A DNA stretch of 47,428 nucleotides from Halolamina pelagica (GCF_900115675.1 NZ_FOXI01000017.1:1-47428); one strand, 5' to 3'. Shown: positions 7,923 to 16,521, counted from the stretch's first letter. Numbers and translations are program-made. Notes: generated by a model not told the origin, from the letters alone.

Positions 7923-8363
7923 CTACTCCTGGTACGCGATGCGGACCTGTTCCCAGCGACCCTTCTCGGCCAGATGCGCCTGCAGCATCTCCGCGTAGCG
8001 CTCCAACAGCTCCTCGGCGTCCTCGGTTCGGTCACTGCCGCCGTCGCCGCCGCCGAGGCCGAGGCTCTCCTTGACCGACGAGAACATTCCGCCGTCGTCG
8101 TCGCCCCCGGCCCCGCCGGGGGCGCCGCCCATCGCCCCCTCCATCTTCTCGACCTCGGGCATGATGCCCGCGACCTTCGAGGTGTCCGGGACGATGCGGG
8201 CGTTCTCCGGATCGTCGGCGTCGACGATGTCGAACTCCGCCGCGGTCATGATCAACCCCCACTCCTGGTTGGTGAACGGGGAGTCACGCACCTCCGCGGC
8301 GAACTGCTGATCGACCGCCATCCGCTCGCCGACGATGGCGTCGGTCCAGTCTGACTCGCTCAT
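7923..8363 (-). CDS. Conserved haloarchaeal protein (DUF5799-like)
   Basis: A 146-aa protein starting MSESDWTDAIVGERMAVDQQ. The N-terminal domain contains FTNQEWGLIMTAAEFDIV, followed by a Gly/Asp-rich linker (about 78-112) and a C-terminal helix LLERYAEMLQAHLAEKGRWEQVRIAY. I recognise it as the haloarchaeal family usually called DUF5799; function unknown. It converges with the small gene at 7690. Confidence 0.85.
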   Translation of the reverse strand: MSESDWTDAIVGERMAVDQQFAAEVRDSPFTNQEWGLIMTAAEFDIVDADDPENARIVPDTSKVAGIMPEVEKMEGAMGGAPGGAGGDDDGGMFSSVKESLGLGGGDGGSDRTEDAEELLERYAEMLQAHLAEKGRWEQVRIAYQE

Positions 8364-8420
8364 GCTGGGCCCTACGCCGACCGTGCGTTTCAGGGTTTCC
8401 CCAGCGGCGCCGGGGTTGAC

Positions 8421-8516
8421 GCGCTAGCGGTCGTGGCCGACGTCGACGGCGTCGTCTCGTCACCGGGACACGGGGGTCGTGAGCCGTCGACGCCGGACGC
8501 GCACCCCCGCTAGCGC
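8421..8516. repeat. Nested inverted repeats in a divergent intergenic region
   Basis: GCGCTAGCGG (8421-8430) is the exact inverse complement of CCGCTAGCGC (8507-8516). Inside, GTCGACGGC (8441-8449) pairs with GCCGTCGAC (8483-8491). Together they could form a two-tier stem of about 100 nt or a cruciform. The wider gap 8364-8698 otherwise holds only TATA-like boxes (CCATAACTT, CTTTATC, ACTTATA) and no convincing gene. Confidence 0.5.
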
Positions 8517-8698
8517 CTACCCATAACTTACAGCGATGGATTCGGTTAGTCCCGCACGTTATCGGCCGTCTTTATCGGTTCCACCACTCAGCTTTGTCCC
8601 AGCACAACTGTGGTAGAAACGCACGACTGCGCCGGGGTGAACTGGGCGCCGCTCCCGACAAGTACTTATACCGAGACGGGATGGGGACCACCACGGAG

Positions 8699-8866
8699 AT
8701 GAGCCGAACTATCCGCCGCGCCGCGCTGTTCGCACTCTACCAGATCACGGTCCTGCTCGGGATCGCGCTGCTCCCGGTGGCGATGTTCACCCGCCGGCTG
8801 GGCGTCCCGCTCCCGCTGGGTCGGGCCGTCGACGGCGCGAAGGCGGCCTACGAGACGACGGAGTAA
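8699..8866 (+). CDS. Small membrane protein
   Basis: A 55-aa protein with a basic start (MSRTIRRAA) and one long hydrophobic segment, LFALYQITVLLGIALLPVAM, then a second weaker one and a short polar tail. A TATA-like ACTTATA lies about 33 bp upstream of ATG 8699, supporting this start over the longer frame. It sits 115 bp before psmB. I recall similar small proteins in haloarchaea but no function. Confidence 0.75.
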   Translation: MSRTIRRAALFALYQITVLLGIALLPVAMFTRRLGVPLPLGRAVDGAKAAYETTE

Positions 8867-8981
8867 CGCGTCCAGTTTTCCGAACACACACCACCGCCCA
8901 GCCGCGCTACCCGGGTTTCGAAGCCGGCCCGTTCTCCCCGAAGGGGTGGCTTTATCAGCGTTCCCCGACTAGCGTTCGTCA

Positions 8982-9707
8982 ATGCGAACACCTGCTGATC
9001 AGTCAGGGCTCGACCCGCTGAGCGGCGACCAGTCCGACGTCTTCGGCCCCGAAATCGGCGACTTCCCCCACGCCGACGACCGCCGGGCCCAGGCGGCGAC
9101 CGACGACGGGATGAAGACCGGGACCACGACCGTCGGCATCGACGCCGGCGACGCCGTCGTGCTGGCCACGGACATGCGCGCCAGCATGGGCAACATGGTC
9201 TCCAGCAAGGACGTCCAGAAGGTGGAACAGATCCACCCGACCGGCGCGCTCACCATCGCGGGCTCGGTCTCCGCCGCCCAGTCGCTGATCGAGACGCTGA
9301 AAGCCGAGTCGAACCTGTTCGAGGTCCGCCGCAGCAAGCAGATGTCGATGCAGGCGCTCTCCACGCTGACGGGCAACCTCCTGCGCTCGGGCGCGTTCTA
9401 CATCGTCTCGCCCATCCTGGGCGGCGTCGACGACAAGGGCTCGCACGTCTACGCCATCGACGCCCTCGGCGGCACGACCGAGGAGGACTACGCCGTCTCC
9501 GGCTCCGGCTCGCAGTTCGCCCTCGGCGTCCTGGAACAGCAGTACGAAGACGACATGGGCGTCGAGGCCGCGAAGGACGTCGCCACGAAGTGTATCAAGA
9601 GCGCGATGGAGCGCGACACCGCCTCCGGCAACGGGATCAACATCGCCGTCGTCACCGACGAGGGCGTCGACGTGACGAAAGAGAAGGACATCGAGTCCCT
9701 CCTGTAG
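8982..9707 (+). CDS. psmB: Proteasome beta subunit, catalytic
   Basis: The proteolytic subunit of the archaeal 20S proteasome, forming the inner two heptameric rings. The 241-aa precursor has a 47-residue propeptide cleaved at G47/T48 (MKTG-TTTVGI), exposing the catalytic Thr. D64, R66 and K80 correspond to mature positions 17, 19 and 33 of the active site. The long haloarchaeal propeptide is normal. A TATA box CTTTATC lies about 28 bp before ATG 8982. The alpha subunit is not in the window. Confidence 0.97.
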   Translation: MRTPADQSGLDPLSGDQSDVFGPEIGDFPHADDRRAQAATDDGMKTGTTTVGIDAGDAVVLATDMRASMGNMVSSKDVQKVEQIHPTGALTIAGSVSAAQSLIETLKAESNLFEVRRSKQMSMQALSTLTGNLLRSGAFYIVSPILGGVDDKGSHVYAIDALGGTTEEDYAVSGSGSQFALGVLEQQYEDDMGVEAAKDVATKCIKSAMERDTASGNGINIAVVTDEGVDVTKEKDIESLL

Positions 9708-9788
9708 ACGCCGCGGCGGACGCCGTCGTTCCCCGTTTTCACTCCCAGATAGCGCTCGCGCCGTCGACGGCGTCGACGCCGGCTCGCG

Positions 9789-11324
9789 TCAGTCCCAGTT
9801 CGCGAACGTCCCCTGCAACAGCGTCTCGCTCTGATTGTGGACGTACTCGCGTTTGGTCGCGGTCACCGCGTCGTCGAATGACTCCCCGTCGGCCACGCGT
9901 GAGCGGACGCGGTCGACCTTCCACGACGCCGGGGTGACGCGGTCGTCGACGCGATACCGGAGGGGGGCGAGGTACTCCTCGGCCGCCGCTTCCGAACAGC
10001 CCGCGGCCTGCAGCCCCGCACTCGCGTTCGCGAGCAGGTCATCGTAGATCTCGTCGAGGTCGCCGGTAGGCTCGCCGTCGGTGGTGATCCAGCGCAGGTC
10101 GGCGTCCAGCCCCTCCCGCATCGCCGCGTAGAAGTTCGACTCGGCGTCGGCCCAGTCGAGCTCGTCGAGGGGGTGGCCCTGGCGCGGGAGCTGTTCCATC
10201 AGCCCCGCAAAGGCCGCGAGGAAGGCCACCGTATCGGAGACGGTCGGCTGGCCCGGCAGCGGCCGGAACTCGATGCGGGCGTTGGCCCCGGAGCGCGTCG
10301 CGCCGCCGAAGACCGGCCGGACCCACCGCCAGTAGGTACCGTGTTTGGCTCGGAACGTCGGGAACTGGTCGTCGAAGCGGTCGCCGTCCTCCTCGACCGG
10401 TATCGGCACCACCACGTCGTCGCCCGCGATGCGGTCGACCGTCTGCTCGACGGTCTCGACGTCCTCGGGGAAGGTCACTTTCTCGGCGTCGCCGGCGTTG
10501 AGCACCGACTCGAACACCGCGATGCGGTTCTCCATGTACGAATCGGCGAGGATCGTCTCGGCGTCGACGCCGTCGGCGTAGAGATCCGGGGGGAAGAACG
10601 GGGCGTTGACCCCCAGGGCGAGCAGCGGGCCGGCGATACGGAGCGCGTAGGTGTGGTGCCGCGGCAGGTCGGCCGCGCGGCTCATCTGGTAGTGGGGCTG
10701 GATCGACGTGATCAGGCTCTCGGGCATCACCGTGTCGGCCTCGAGGTCGACGTGGGGCGCGTCGACGGCCATCGGCGGATCGATCGCGCCGCTGTTGGAC
10801 ATCGCGTGGTAGCGCACGGCGTCGCTCATGTTCACGGCGACCCGGACGCCGTCGTCGACCACGCTGTCGGTGAGGTACTCGCGGGCGGTCTCGCCGGCCG
10901 GCGGGATCGTCCAGATCCCGTCGCTCACCAGCCGCATCCCCTCGGCCTTCGTCAAGTCGCGGGCGTTCTGGAGGTGCGAGCGGACCTCCGCGGCCTGGGC
11001 GGCCATCCCGTAGCCGTTGAACGGCTGGGGGCTGGTGGTCATCTCGGCGTTGTGCAGCCCCAGCTCCTTCTCGAAGTCGATCAGGTCGAACAGCCGCCGG
11101 GGCACCCGCATCAGCGTGCAGTCGGTCGCCTCCTCCTCGGCCCACCGGCCGTCGGCGGCGGCGTAGAACTCGTACTCCAGTCCGACGACCGAGCGGTGGT
11201 TGTCGAACGCGCCCTCCCGCAGCAGCGACTTGACGACTTCGGCGTCCTGTGCGGCCTGCTGGGCGAACGCGTCGGCGTCGACCGACAGCACCTCCCTGAC
11301 ACGGTCGGCGAGCGTCTCCTCCAT
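9789..11324 (-). CDS. Glutamate-cysteine ligase-like protein
   Basis: A 511-aa protein with features of the GCS2-type carboxylate-amine ligase family. These include VGLEYEFYA near residue 48 (the E.E.. metal/ATP site), LPRHHTYALRIAGPLLALGVNAPFFPP in the middle and ARIEFRPLPGQPT near 350. It is much longer than haloarchaeal GshA (about 360 aa), the enzyme that makes gamma-glutamylcysteine, so it may be a paralogue with a different amine or acid substrate. ATG 11324 begins the conserved part; in-frame sequence upstream lacks halophilic composition. It converges with psmB and is divergent from DNA ligase. Confidence 0.8.
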   Translation of the reverse strand: MEETLADRVREVLSVDADAFAQQAAQDAEVVKSLLREGAFDNHRSVVGLEYEFYAAADGRWAEEEATDCTLMRVPRRLFDLIDFEKELGLHNAEMTTSPQPFNGYGMAAQAAEVRSHLQNARDLTKAEGMRLVSDGIWTIPPAGETAREYLTDSVVDDGVRVAVNMSDAVRYHAMSNSGAIDPPMAVDAPHVDLEADTVMPESLITSIQPHYQMSRAADLPRHHTYALRIAGPLLALGVNAPFFPPDLYADGVDAETILADSYMENRIAVFESVLNAGDAEKVTFPEDVETVEQTVDRIAGDDVVVPIPVEEDGDRFDDQFPTFRAKHGTYWRWVRPVFGGATRSGANARIEFRPLPGQPTVSDTVAFLAAFAGLMEQLPRQGHPLDELDWADAESNFYAAMREGLDADLRWITTDGEPTGDLDEIYDDLLANASAGLQAAGCSEAAAEEYLAPLRYRVDDRVTPASWKVDRVRSRVADGESFDDAVTATKREYVHNQSETLLQGTFANWD

Positions 11325-11428
11325 GCTCGAGGTTGTGTACGCGGAGCGGGAAGTACTCGGGGGCCGTCGGGGGCACCGGCCGCGCGGCATCGGCGGCCTT
11401 TTTGGGCCGTTCTCCCTACCCCGGCCAG

Positions 11429-13237
11429 ATGCAGTTCGCCGCCTTCGCCGACCGCGCCGCCGAACTGGAGGCAGAGCCCGCCGACCTCGAGACCGTCGCG
11501 CTGGTCGCGGACCTGCTCCGTGACGCCGGCGACGACATCGGCACGGTCGCTCGCTTCCTCCAGGGCCGTGTGTTCCCGGGCTGGGACGCCCGCACGCTCG
11601 ACGTGGGGCCCGCGCTCTGTTACGAAGCGCTGGCGAAGGCGGCGGGGACGAACGTCACCGCCGACGACGTGGAGGAGCGACTCGCCGACGAGGGCGAGAT
11701 CGGTACCGTCGCCGCGAACCTCGACCTCGGGGGCCAGCAGGGGCTGGGCGCGTTCGCCGCGGGCGGGGACGCTGGACGCGACGACCCGACCCTCGCCGAG
11801 GTCGACGACGAACTCCGGGCGGTCGCCGCCACCGAGGGCGACGGCAGCGAGGACACCAAGCTCGCGACGCTGTTCGGCCTGTTCTCCCGCGTCAGCGACG
11901 CGGAGGCGCGCTACCTCGTCCGGCTGGTGCTGGGCGAGATGCGACTCGGCGTCGGCGAGGGCACCGTCCGCGACGCGATCGCGGAGGCGTTCGACGTCGA
12001 TCCGGCGCTCGTCGCCGACGCGCTCCAGGTGAGCAACGACTACGGCCGCGTCGCCCGGATCGCCCGCGACGAGGGCGAGGACGGGCTCCGGGAGACGAGT
12101 CTCACCGTCGGCCGGCCCGTCCAGTCGATGCTGGCCCAGGCAGGCACCGTCACCGGCGCGCTGGAGTCGTGGGACGAGGTCGCCGCGGAGATCAAGTTCG
12201 ACGGGGCGCGCGTGCAGCTCCACCACCACCCCGACGGGATCGCGCCGCCGGACGCCGATCGCGAGCCCGCGCCCGACGACCCGACGGTCCGGCTCTACTC
12301 CCGGAACACGTCGGAAGTGACCGACGCCCTCCCGGAGATCCGGGAGTTCGCCGAGGAGCGCCTCGACGCGCCGGCGATCCTCGACGGCGAGGTCGTCGCC
12401 GTCGACGACGACGGCGGGCCCCTGCCGTTCCAGGAGGTGCTGCGGCGCTTCCGCCGGAAACACGACGTGGACCGGATGCGCGAGGAGGTCGAACTCGAGC
12501 TCCACGCGTTCGACTGCCTGCTCGACGGCCGCGACGGGACGGCCGGGACCGACCTGCTCGACGAGCCGTTCCGCGAGCGCCACGGCCACCTGGCCGACCT
12601 CCTGCCCGAGGCCGCCAGCGAGGTGCTGTACAGCGACGCCGCCGAGGCGATCGAGGCGTTCGAGCAGGAAGCGCTCTCGGCGGGCCACGAGGGCATCATG
12701 CTCAAGCGCCCCGACTCCGCGTACACTCCCGGCGACCGCGGCCAGGACTGGCTCAAGCGCAAGCCCGACGTGGAGACGCTGGACTGCGTGGTTACGGGTG
12801 CCGAGTGGGGCGAGGGGCGTCGCGCCAACGAGTTCGGCACGTTCCTCCTCGCGGTCGGCGGCGACGACGGCTACGAGACGGTCGGGAAGGTCGCGACCGG
12901 GATCACCGACGAGCGACTCGCCGAACTCACCGACCTACTCGAACCCCACGTGGTCAGCGAGGACGGCCAGACCGTCGAGTTCCGGCCCGAGGTGGTGTTC
13001 GAGGTCGGGTACGAGGAGATCCAGGCGTCGCCGACCTACGGCGCCGGGTACGCGCTGCGGTTCCCGCGCTTCGTGGAGGTACGCCAGGACAAGGATCCCG
13101 AGGACGCCGACACCGTCGAGCGCGTGGAACGGCTGGCGAACGGTGGCGTCGACGACGGTGCTGACGCGGACGCCGACGACGCGGCTGCTGATGGTGCTGA
13201 CCACGGCGAAGCGCCCGACAGCGCCGCCGAGAACTGA
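11429..13237 (+). CDS. lig: ATP-dependent DNA ligase
   Basis: Seals nicks during replication and repair, using ATP and Mg2+. The 602-aa protein has an N-terminal DNA-binding domain (1-200), then the adenylation domain with motif I EIKFDGARVQ, where K256 is the AMP-accepting lysine. Motif IV (EGIMLKRPDSAY) and motif V (DWLKRKPD) follow, and then the OB-fold. The last 30 residues are an acidic Ala/Asp tail. Length and order match archaeal family I ligases. ATG 11429 is the first good start after a short T-rich TATA-like stretch; the upstream in-frame sequence is non-conserved. Confidence 0.96.
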   Translation: MQFAAFADRAAELEAEPADLETVALVADLLRDAGDDIGTVARFLQGRVFPGWDARTLDVGPALCYEALAKAAGTNVTADDVEERLADEGEIGTVAANLDLGGQQGLGAFAAGGDAGRDDPTLAEVDDELRAVAATEGDGSEDTKLATLFGLFSRVSDAEARYLVRLVLGEMRLGVGEGTVRDAIAEAFDVDPALVADALQVSNDYGRVARIARDEGEDGLRETSLTVGRPVQSMLAQAGTVTGALESWDEVAAEIKFDGARVQLHHHPDGIAPPDADREPAPDDPTVRLYSRNTSEVTDALPEIREFAEERLDAPAILDGEVVAVDDDGGPLPFQEVLRRFRRKHDVDRMREEVELELHAFDCLLDGRDGTAGTDLLDEPFRERHGHLADLLPEAASEVLYSDAAEAIEAFEQEALSAGHEGIMLKRPDSAYTPGDRGQDWLKRKPDVETLDCVVTGAEWGEGRRANEFGTFLLAVGGDDGYETVGKVATGITDERLAELTDLLEPHVVSEDGQTVEFRPEVVFEVGYEEIQASPTYGAGYALRFPRFVEVRQDKDPEDADTVERVERLANGGVDDGADADADDAAADGADHGEAPDSAAEN

Positions 13238-13295
13238 ACCGGCAGCGCGGCCCCCGAGGAGTACGCCTAAGGCCGGCCCGTCCCGACCCCCGCGC

Positions 13296-14057
13296 ATGAC
13301 TGTTCGCCACGACGGCCTGCAGGTGACGTGGTTCGGCTACGCGACCACGCGTATCGAGACCGAGGGCGGCTTCGTCGCCTACCTCGACCCGGGACGCTAC
13401 GGCGTGCTGACGGGCGAGTGGACGCCGATCGGCGGCGGCAACCCGAAGGAAGCCGCCCACCCGCGTTCGACCGAGTACCGGCCCGGGGACGCCGATCTGG
13501 TCTGTGTCACCCACGACCACCACTACGACTCGGAGGGGATCCGGCGCGTCGCGAACGACGGGACGACGGTGGTCGTCTACGAGGCCGTCGATCCGGCGGG
13601 GATCGACCGCGACGTGGACCCCGTCTCCGAGTTGCCGGGCGAGGTCGTCCGTATCGGCGAGGAGGACCACCTCGCCGTCGACGGCGTCGACGGGGGTGCG
13701 GACGTCTGGTCGATGCCGGCGTACAACGAGCCGGACGGCCCGCGCAACGGCCACCCGAAAGGGTTCGGCGTCGGCTACCGCCTCGCCCTCGGGGGCACGT
13801 CGGTGTTCTGGCCGGGCGACAGCGACGCGCTCGACGCGTTCGCGGAGCTGTCGGTGTCGCTGTTCCTCGCGAACATCGCCGGCACCGTCGTCAGCAGCGC
13901 CGACGAGTCCGCCGAGCTGGCCGAACGGATGGACCCGGACCTCGTGCTGCCGGTCCACTACAACACGATCGAGATCCTACAGGCGGACTCGGGCGAGTTC
14001 GCGCGAGACGTGGCCAAGCGCGGCGTACCGGTCGTACTGGACGAGCAGGAGGGGTAG
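13296..14057 (+). CDS. Metallo-beta-lactamase-fold hydrolase (UlaG-like)
   Basis: A 253-aa protein of the MBL-fold superfamily. The metal motif reads THDHHYD (72-78), followed by PGDSD and PVHYNT near the C-terminus. The N-terminus VTWFGYATTRIE resembles the UlaG/L-ascorbate-6-phosphate lactonase-like group (W.GhA). The usual HxHxDH appears as HDHHYD, so one ligand position differs from the consensus. It lies 58 bp after DNA ligase and may share its transcript. Substrate unknown. Confidence 0.88.
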   Translation: MTVRHDGLQVTWFGYATTRIETEGGFVAYLDPGRYGVLTGEWTPIGGGNPKEAAHPRSTEYRPGDADLVCVTHDHHYDSEGIRRVANDGTTVVVYEAVDPAGIDRDVDPVSELPGEVVRIGEEDHLAVDGVDGGADVWSMPAYNEPDGPRNGHPKGFGVGYRLALGGTSVFWPGDSDALDAFAELSVSLFLANIAGTVVSSADESAELAERMDPDLVLPVHYNTIEILQADSGEFARDVAKRGVPVVLDEQEG

Positions 14058-14076
14058 TCGGAAGCCGGGCGGCGTC

Positions 14077-14610
14077 TCAGTGCGCGGTCCCGCCGGCCGG
14101 CGCCTCCATCGACTCGATCTCGAGGACCAGCACGTTCGCGGTCGCGTCCTTGCCGTCGACGGTGCCCTCGACGACCAGCGCCGAGAGGGGCGTCGGGCCT
14201 GCTCGCACCTGATCGCCCTCGTGGAACGCCTTGACCGACCCGCGGAGGTGGAGCTCCGCCCGGCAGAGGTCGGGGTTGTGGACGCTGGTGAGTCGGATCT
14301 CCTCGACGTTGACCCCGTCCGCCGGCTCGCCCTCGTGGCTCAGCGGCACCGACGCCGGGTCGTCCATCCGCTGGACGTCGAGGGCGTCGAAGGCGTTGGT
14401 CGTCGGCTTGTAGCCGCCCTTCGGGCCCGGGACGCCCTCGACCAGCTGGAGCGCCTTCAGGCTCTGCATCTGGTTCCGGATCGTGCCGGGGTTGCGGCCC
14501 ACCTCATCGGCGATCGCCTCGCCTTTCACCGCGGACTCCTCCTCCCCGTGGAGGTTGACGAGCGCCCTGAGAATCGTGCGCTGGCTGGCTGTTAGCTCGA
14601 TCGAAGACAT
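14077..14610 (-). CDS. Winged-helix transcriptional regulator (Rrf2/HrcA-like N-terminus)
   Basis: A 177-aa protein with an N-terminal winged helix (about 5-75): LTASQRTILRALVNLHG, then GEAIADEVGRNPGTIRNQMQ as the recognition helix and LVEGVPGPKGGYKPT as the wing. The C-terminal half (95-170) is a beta-rich domain with GVNVEEIRLTSVHNPDLCRAELHL-type strands, probably an effector or oligomerisation module. I recall highly conserved haloarchaeal homologues annotated as Rrf2-type or HTH proteins, but there is no Fe-S Cys cluster. A TATA box (AGATTTATGTAC, around 14636) precedes ATG 14610. Targets unknown. Confidence 0.85.
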   Translation of the reverse strand: MSSIELTASQRTILRALVNLHGEEESAVKGEAIADEVGRNPGTIRNQMQSLKALQLVEGVPGPKGGYKPTTNAFDALDVQRMDDPASVPLSHEGEPADGVNVEEIRLTSVHNPDLCRAELHLRGSVKAFHEGDQVRAGPTPLSALVVEGTVDGKDATANVLVLEIESMEAPAGGTAH

Positions 14611-14789
14611 TTGTTGCTTGATTGCCCATGGGAGTACATAAATCTGGGGCCGATTCCGGAGAGCTTGGAAAGAGTTTCGAAGGAGACGGCAGAAAACTGC
14701 CGTATTCGTTCAAAACTTCGGCCAAGCCCGGACACGCGTGGGTATCGCCGAACGACAGGCCTTTGCCGCCGCCGGAAGGATCCACCGAC

Positions 14790-15740
14790 ATGAACGGCAA
14801 GCGCGTGCTGGTCACCGGCGGCGCGGGGTTCATCGGGTCGAACCTCTCGAACCACCTCGCGACCGACAACGAGGTGATCGCGCTGGACAACTGCTACCTC
14901 GGCACCCCCGAGAACCTCGACGACGAGGTCCGGTTCGTGGAGGCGGACGTACTGGACGACGACCTGCCGACCGACGTTGACGCCGTGTTCCACCTCGCGG
15001 CGCTCTCCTCCCGCCAGATGCTGGAGGAGAACCCCCGGCAGGGCGCCCGGGTCAACATCGAGGGGTTCGTCAACGTCGTCGAGCAGGCGATGGACGACGG
15101 CTGTGAGACGTTCGTCTACGCCTCGACCTCCTCGATCTACGGCAGCCAGCAGGAGCCCTGCACCGAGGAGATGCCCGTGGAGGCGTCGACGGGGTACGAC
15201 GCGTCGATGATGGGCCGGGAGCGCTACGCGGAGTACTACTCGGACTTCCACGACCTGACGCTCGCCGGCATGCGCTTCTTCTCCGTCTACCAGGGCTACG
15301 GCGGCAACGAGGGACACAAGGGCGAGTACGCCAACACCATCTCGCAGTTCGCCGACGCCATCGCCGACGGCGAGTCGCCGGTGCTCTGGGGCGACGGCAC
15401 CCAGACGCGCGATTTCACCCACGTCGACGACATCGTCCGCGGCCTCGAACTCGCCGCCGAGAACGAACTCGACGGCGTCTACAACCTCGGCGTCGGCGAC
15501 CCCTACACGTTCAACGAGATGGTCGACATGATCAACGAGGAACTGGGCACCGACGTCGATCCCGTCTACGAGCCGGTCCCCCTCGACAACTACGTCTACC
15601 ACACCCACGCGGACGCCTCGAAGTTCAAGGGGGCCACGGGCTGGGAGCCCGAGATCAGCTTCGAGGAGGGCGTGAGCATGGTGTGTGAGGCGTACAGGGA
15701 GACCGAGAACGAGCAGGAGCGGGAACGGCTGCGGGAGTAG
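14790..15740 (+). CDS. NAD-dependent sugar-nucleotide epimerase/dehydratase (YxxxM variant)
   Basis: A 316-aa extended short-chain dehydrogenase, likely acting on nucleotide sugars for glycan synthesis. It has the NAD site GGAGFIGS (10-17), AALSSR (70-75), the TSS strand (113-115) and RFFSVYQGYG. The active site normally reads YxxxK, but here it is Y136-D-A-S-M140, so the catalytic lysine is replaced by Met (codon ATG). The rest of the fold looks intact, including TRDFTHVDDIV. Activity may be altered or lost, or another residue may substitute. ATG 14790 is the natural start; upstream in-frame sequence is unlike a protein. Neighbouring genes give no pathway context. Confidence 0.9.
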   Translation: MNGKRVLVTGGAGFIGSNLSNHLATDNEVIALDNCYLGTPENLDDEVRFVEADVLDDDLPTDVDAVFHLAALSSRQMLEENPRQGARVNIEGFVNVVEQAMDDGCETFVYASTSSIYGSQQEPCTEEMPVEASTGYDASMMGRERYAEYYSDFHDLTLAGMRFFSVYQGYGGNEGHKGEYANTISQFADAIADGESPVLWGDGTQTRDFTHVDDIVRGLELAAENELDGVYNLGVGDPYTFNEMVDMINEELGTDVDPVYEPVPLDNYVYHTHADASKFKGATGWEPEISFEEGVSMVCEAYRETENEQERERLRE

Positions 15741-15798
15741 TCACTGCCCCGTCGCGGGGAGCGCCGACTTTATCACCGGGAACCGCCCCACTCCGAGC

Positions 15799-15876
15799 AT
15801 GCGCGTCGAGAACGCCTTCATCCTCAGCCCGTCGAACTGCCGGGGCAGTGGCTACTCGTCTTCGAGCGCGTCGTAG
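15799..15876 (+). pseudogene. Possible N-terminal remnant of a truncated gene
   Basis: A TATA-like CTTTATCACC (about 15770) lies 30 bp before ATG 15799. That ATG opens a frame reading MRVENAFILSPSNCRG before turning to low-complexity Ser at the edge of the minus-strand toxin module. The N-terminus has the look of a conserved family (..LSPxNCxG..), which I recall only vaguely. I infer a gene cut off after about 16 codons. It could also be chance. Confidence 0.3.
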
Positions 15877-15992
15877 ACGTCGCGGTTCTCGTCGCGGTCG
15901 GCGGCCGCGACCCGGCGGACGAGCTCCTGTCTGATGTCCGCCATCACCTCGTCCAAGGGGGACTCCGGCTCGACTCCTTCTTCCGTCGCCAT
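15852..15992 (-). CDS. 46-aa acidic protein next to the Doc-like toxin (candidate antitoxin)
   Basis: A 46-aa very acidic protein: MATEEGVEPESP, then a probable helix LDEVMADIRQELVRRVAAAD, then RDVYDALEDE. It starts at ATG 15992, 24 bp after the stop of the Doc/Fic-family gene on the same strand, so the two probably form one transcript. Small size, acidity and position suggest an antitoxin that neutralises the Doc-like protein. It does not look like Phd, and in classical phd-doc the antitoxin gene comes first. No homologue is recognised. Confidence 0.65.
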   Translation of the reverse strand: MATEEGVEPESPLDEVMADIRQELVRRVAAADRDENRDVYDALEDE

Positions 15993-16016
15993 AGGCGATG
16001 TATCACACGTACGCGG

Positions 16017-16505
16017 TTAATCGTTCGGGTCGTCCCGGCTGCCCGTGAGTTCGTCGACGCCGAACTGAACGAGATCCTCACGCCAGTTCTCGATCTCGGC
16101 GGCGAGGTCCAGTTGTTCAGTGTGTGACTGGAGGTACTCGATGGCCGCCGACTCGTCGACAGCCGCCTCGTCGACGGCGAACTGCTTGAGGAACGTGCGG
16201 ATTTCGTGGTCGTAAGTAAACCGGTAGCCGTTGAGGAAGTAGAAGACGCTCGTCGTGTTCAGCGCCGTTCGCTTGTTCGCGTCGACGAACGGGTGATTGG
16301 CGACGAGCAGTCGGAGCAGGTGGAACGCCTTCTCGTGTATTCCATCCGGCGCTTCACCGAAGCTCCCGCTCTCGACGTAGCCGAGGGCGAACTCGATGTC
16401 TCCCCGGTTTCGAACCCCTCCATCGGTCTCGGGGTACTCCGAGACGATGTCCTCGTGGATGTCGACGACATCCCCGACCGAGGGGTACCACAGCGAGTCG
16501 ACCAT
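16017..16505 (-). CDS. Doc-like Fic-domain toxin
   Basis: A 162-aa protein of the Fic/Doc family. The active loop is HPFVDANKRTA (71-81), matching the Doc form HxFx(D/N)ANKRTA, where Lys replaces the glycine of AMP-transferring Fic proteins. Doc phosphorylates EF-Tu and stops translation; here the target would be archaeal aEF1A, by inference. No inhibitory (S/T)xxxE(G/N) helix is evident in the protein, so control probably comes from a partner. ATG 16505 has a GTTCA-TGAAC palindrome directly upstream, a possible operator. The coding sequence is somewhat less GC-biased than its neighbours, consistent with a mobile toxin-antitoxin module. Confidence 0.88.
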   Translation of the reverse strand: MVDSLWYPSVGDVVDIHEDIVSEYPETDGGVRNRGDIEFALGYVESGSFGEAPDGIHEKAFHLLRLLVANHPFVDANKRTALNTTSVFYFLNGYRFTYDHEIRTFLKQFAVDEAAVDESAAIEYLQSHTEQLDLAAEIENWREDLVQFGVDELTGSRDDPND

Positions 16506-16508
16506 TCA

Positions 16509-16521
16509 GTTCAGGATGAAC
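16509..16521. promoter_or_regulatory. Palindrome in front of the Doc-like gene
   Basis: GTTCA-GGA-TGAAC lies 4 bp before the start codon at 16505. Toxin-antitoxin complexes often bind such short palindromes to repress their own operon. No binding data; this is position-based inference. The rest of 16522-16683 shows no gene. Confidence 0.3.
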
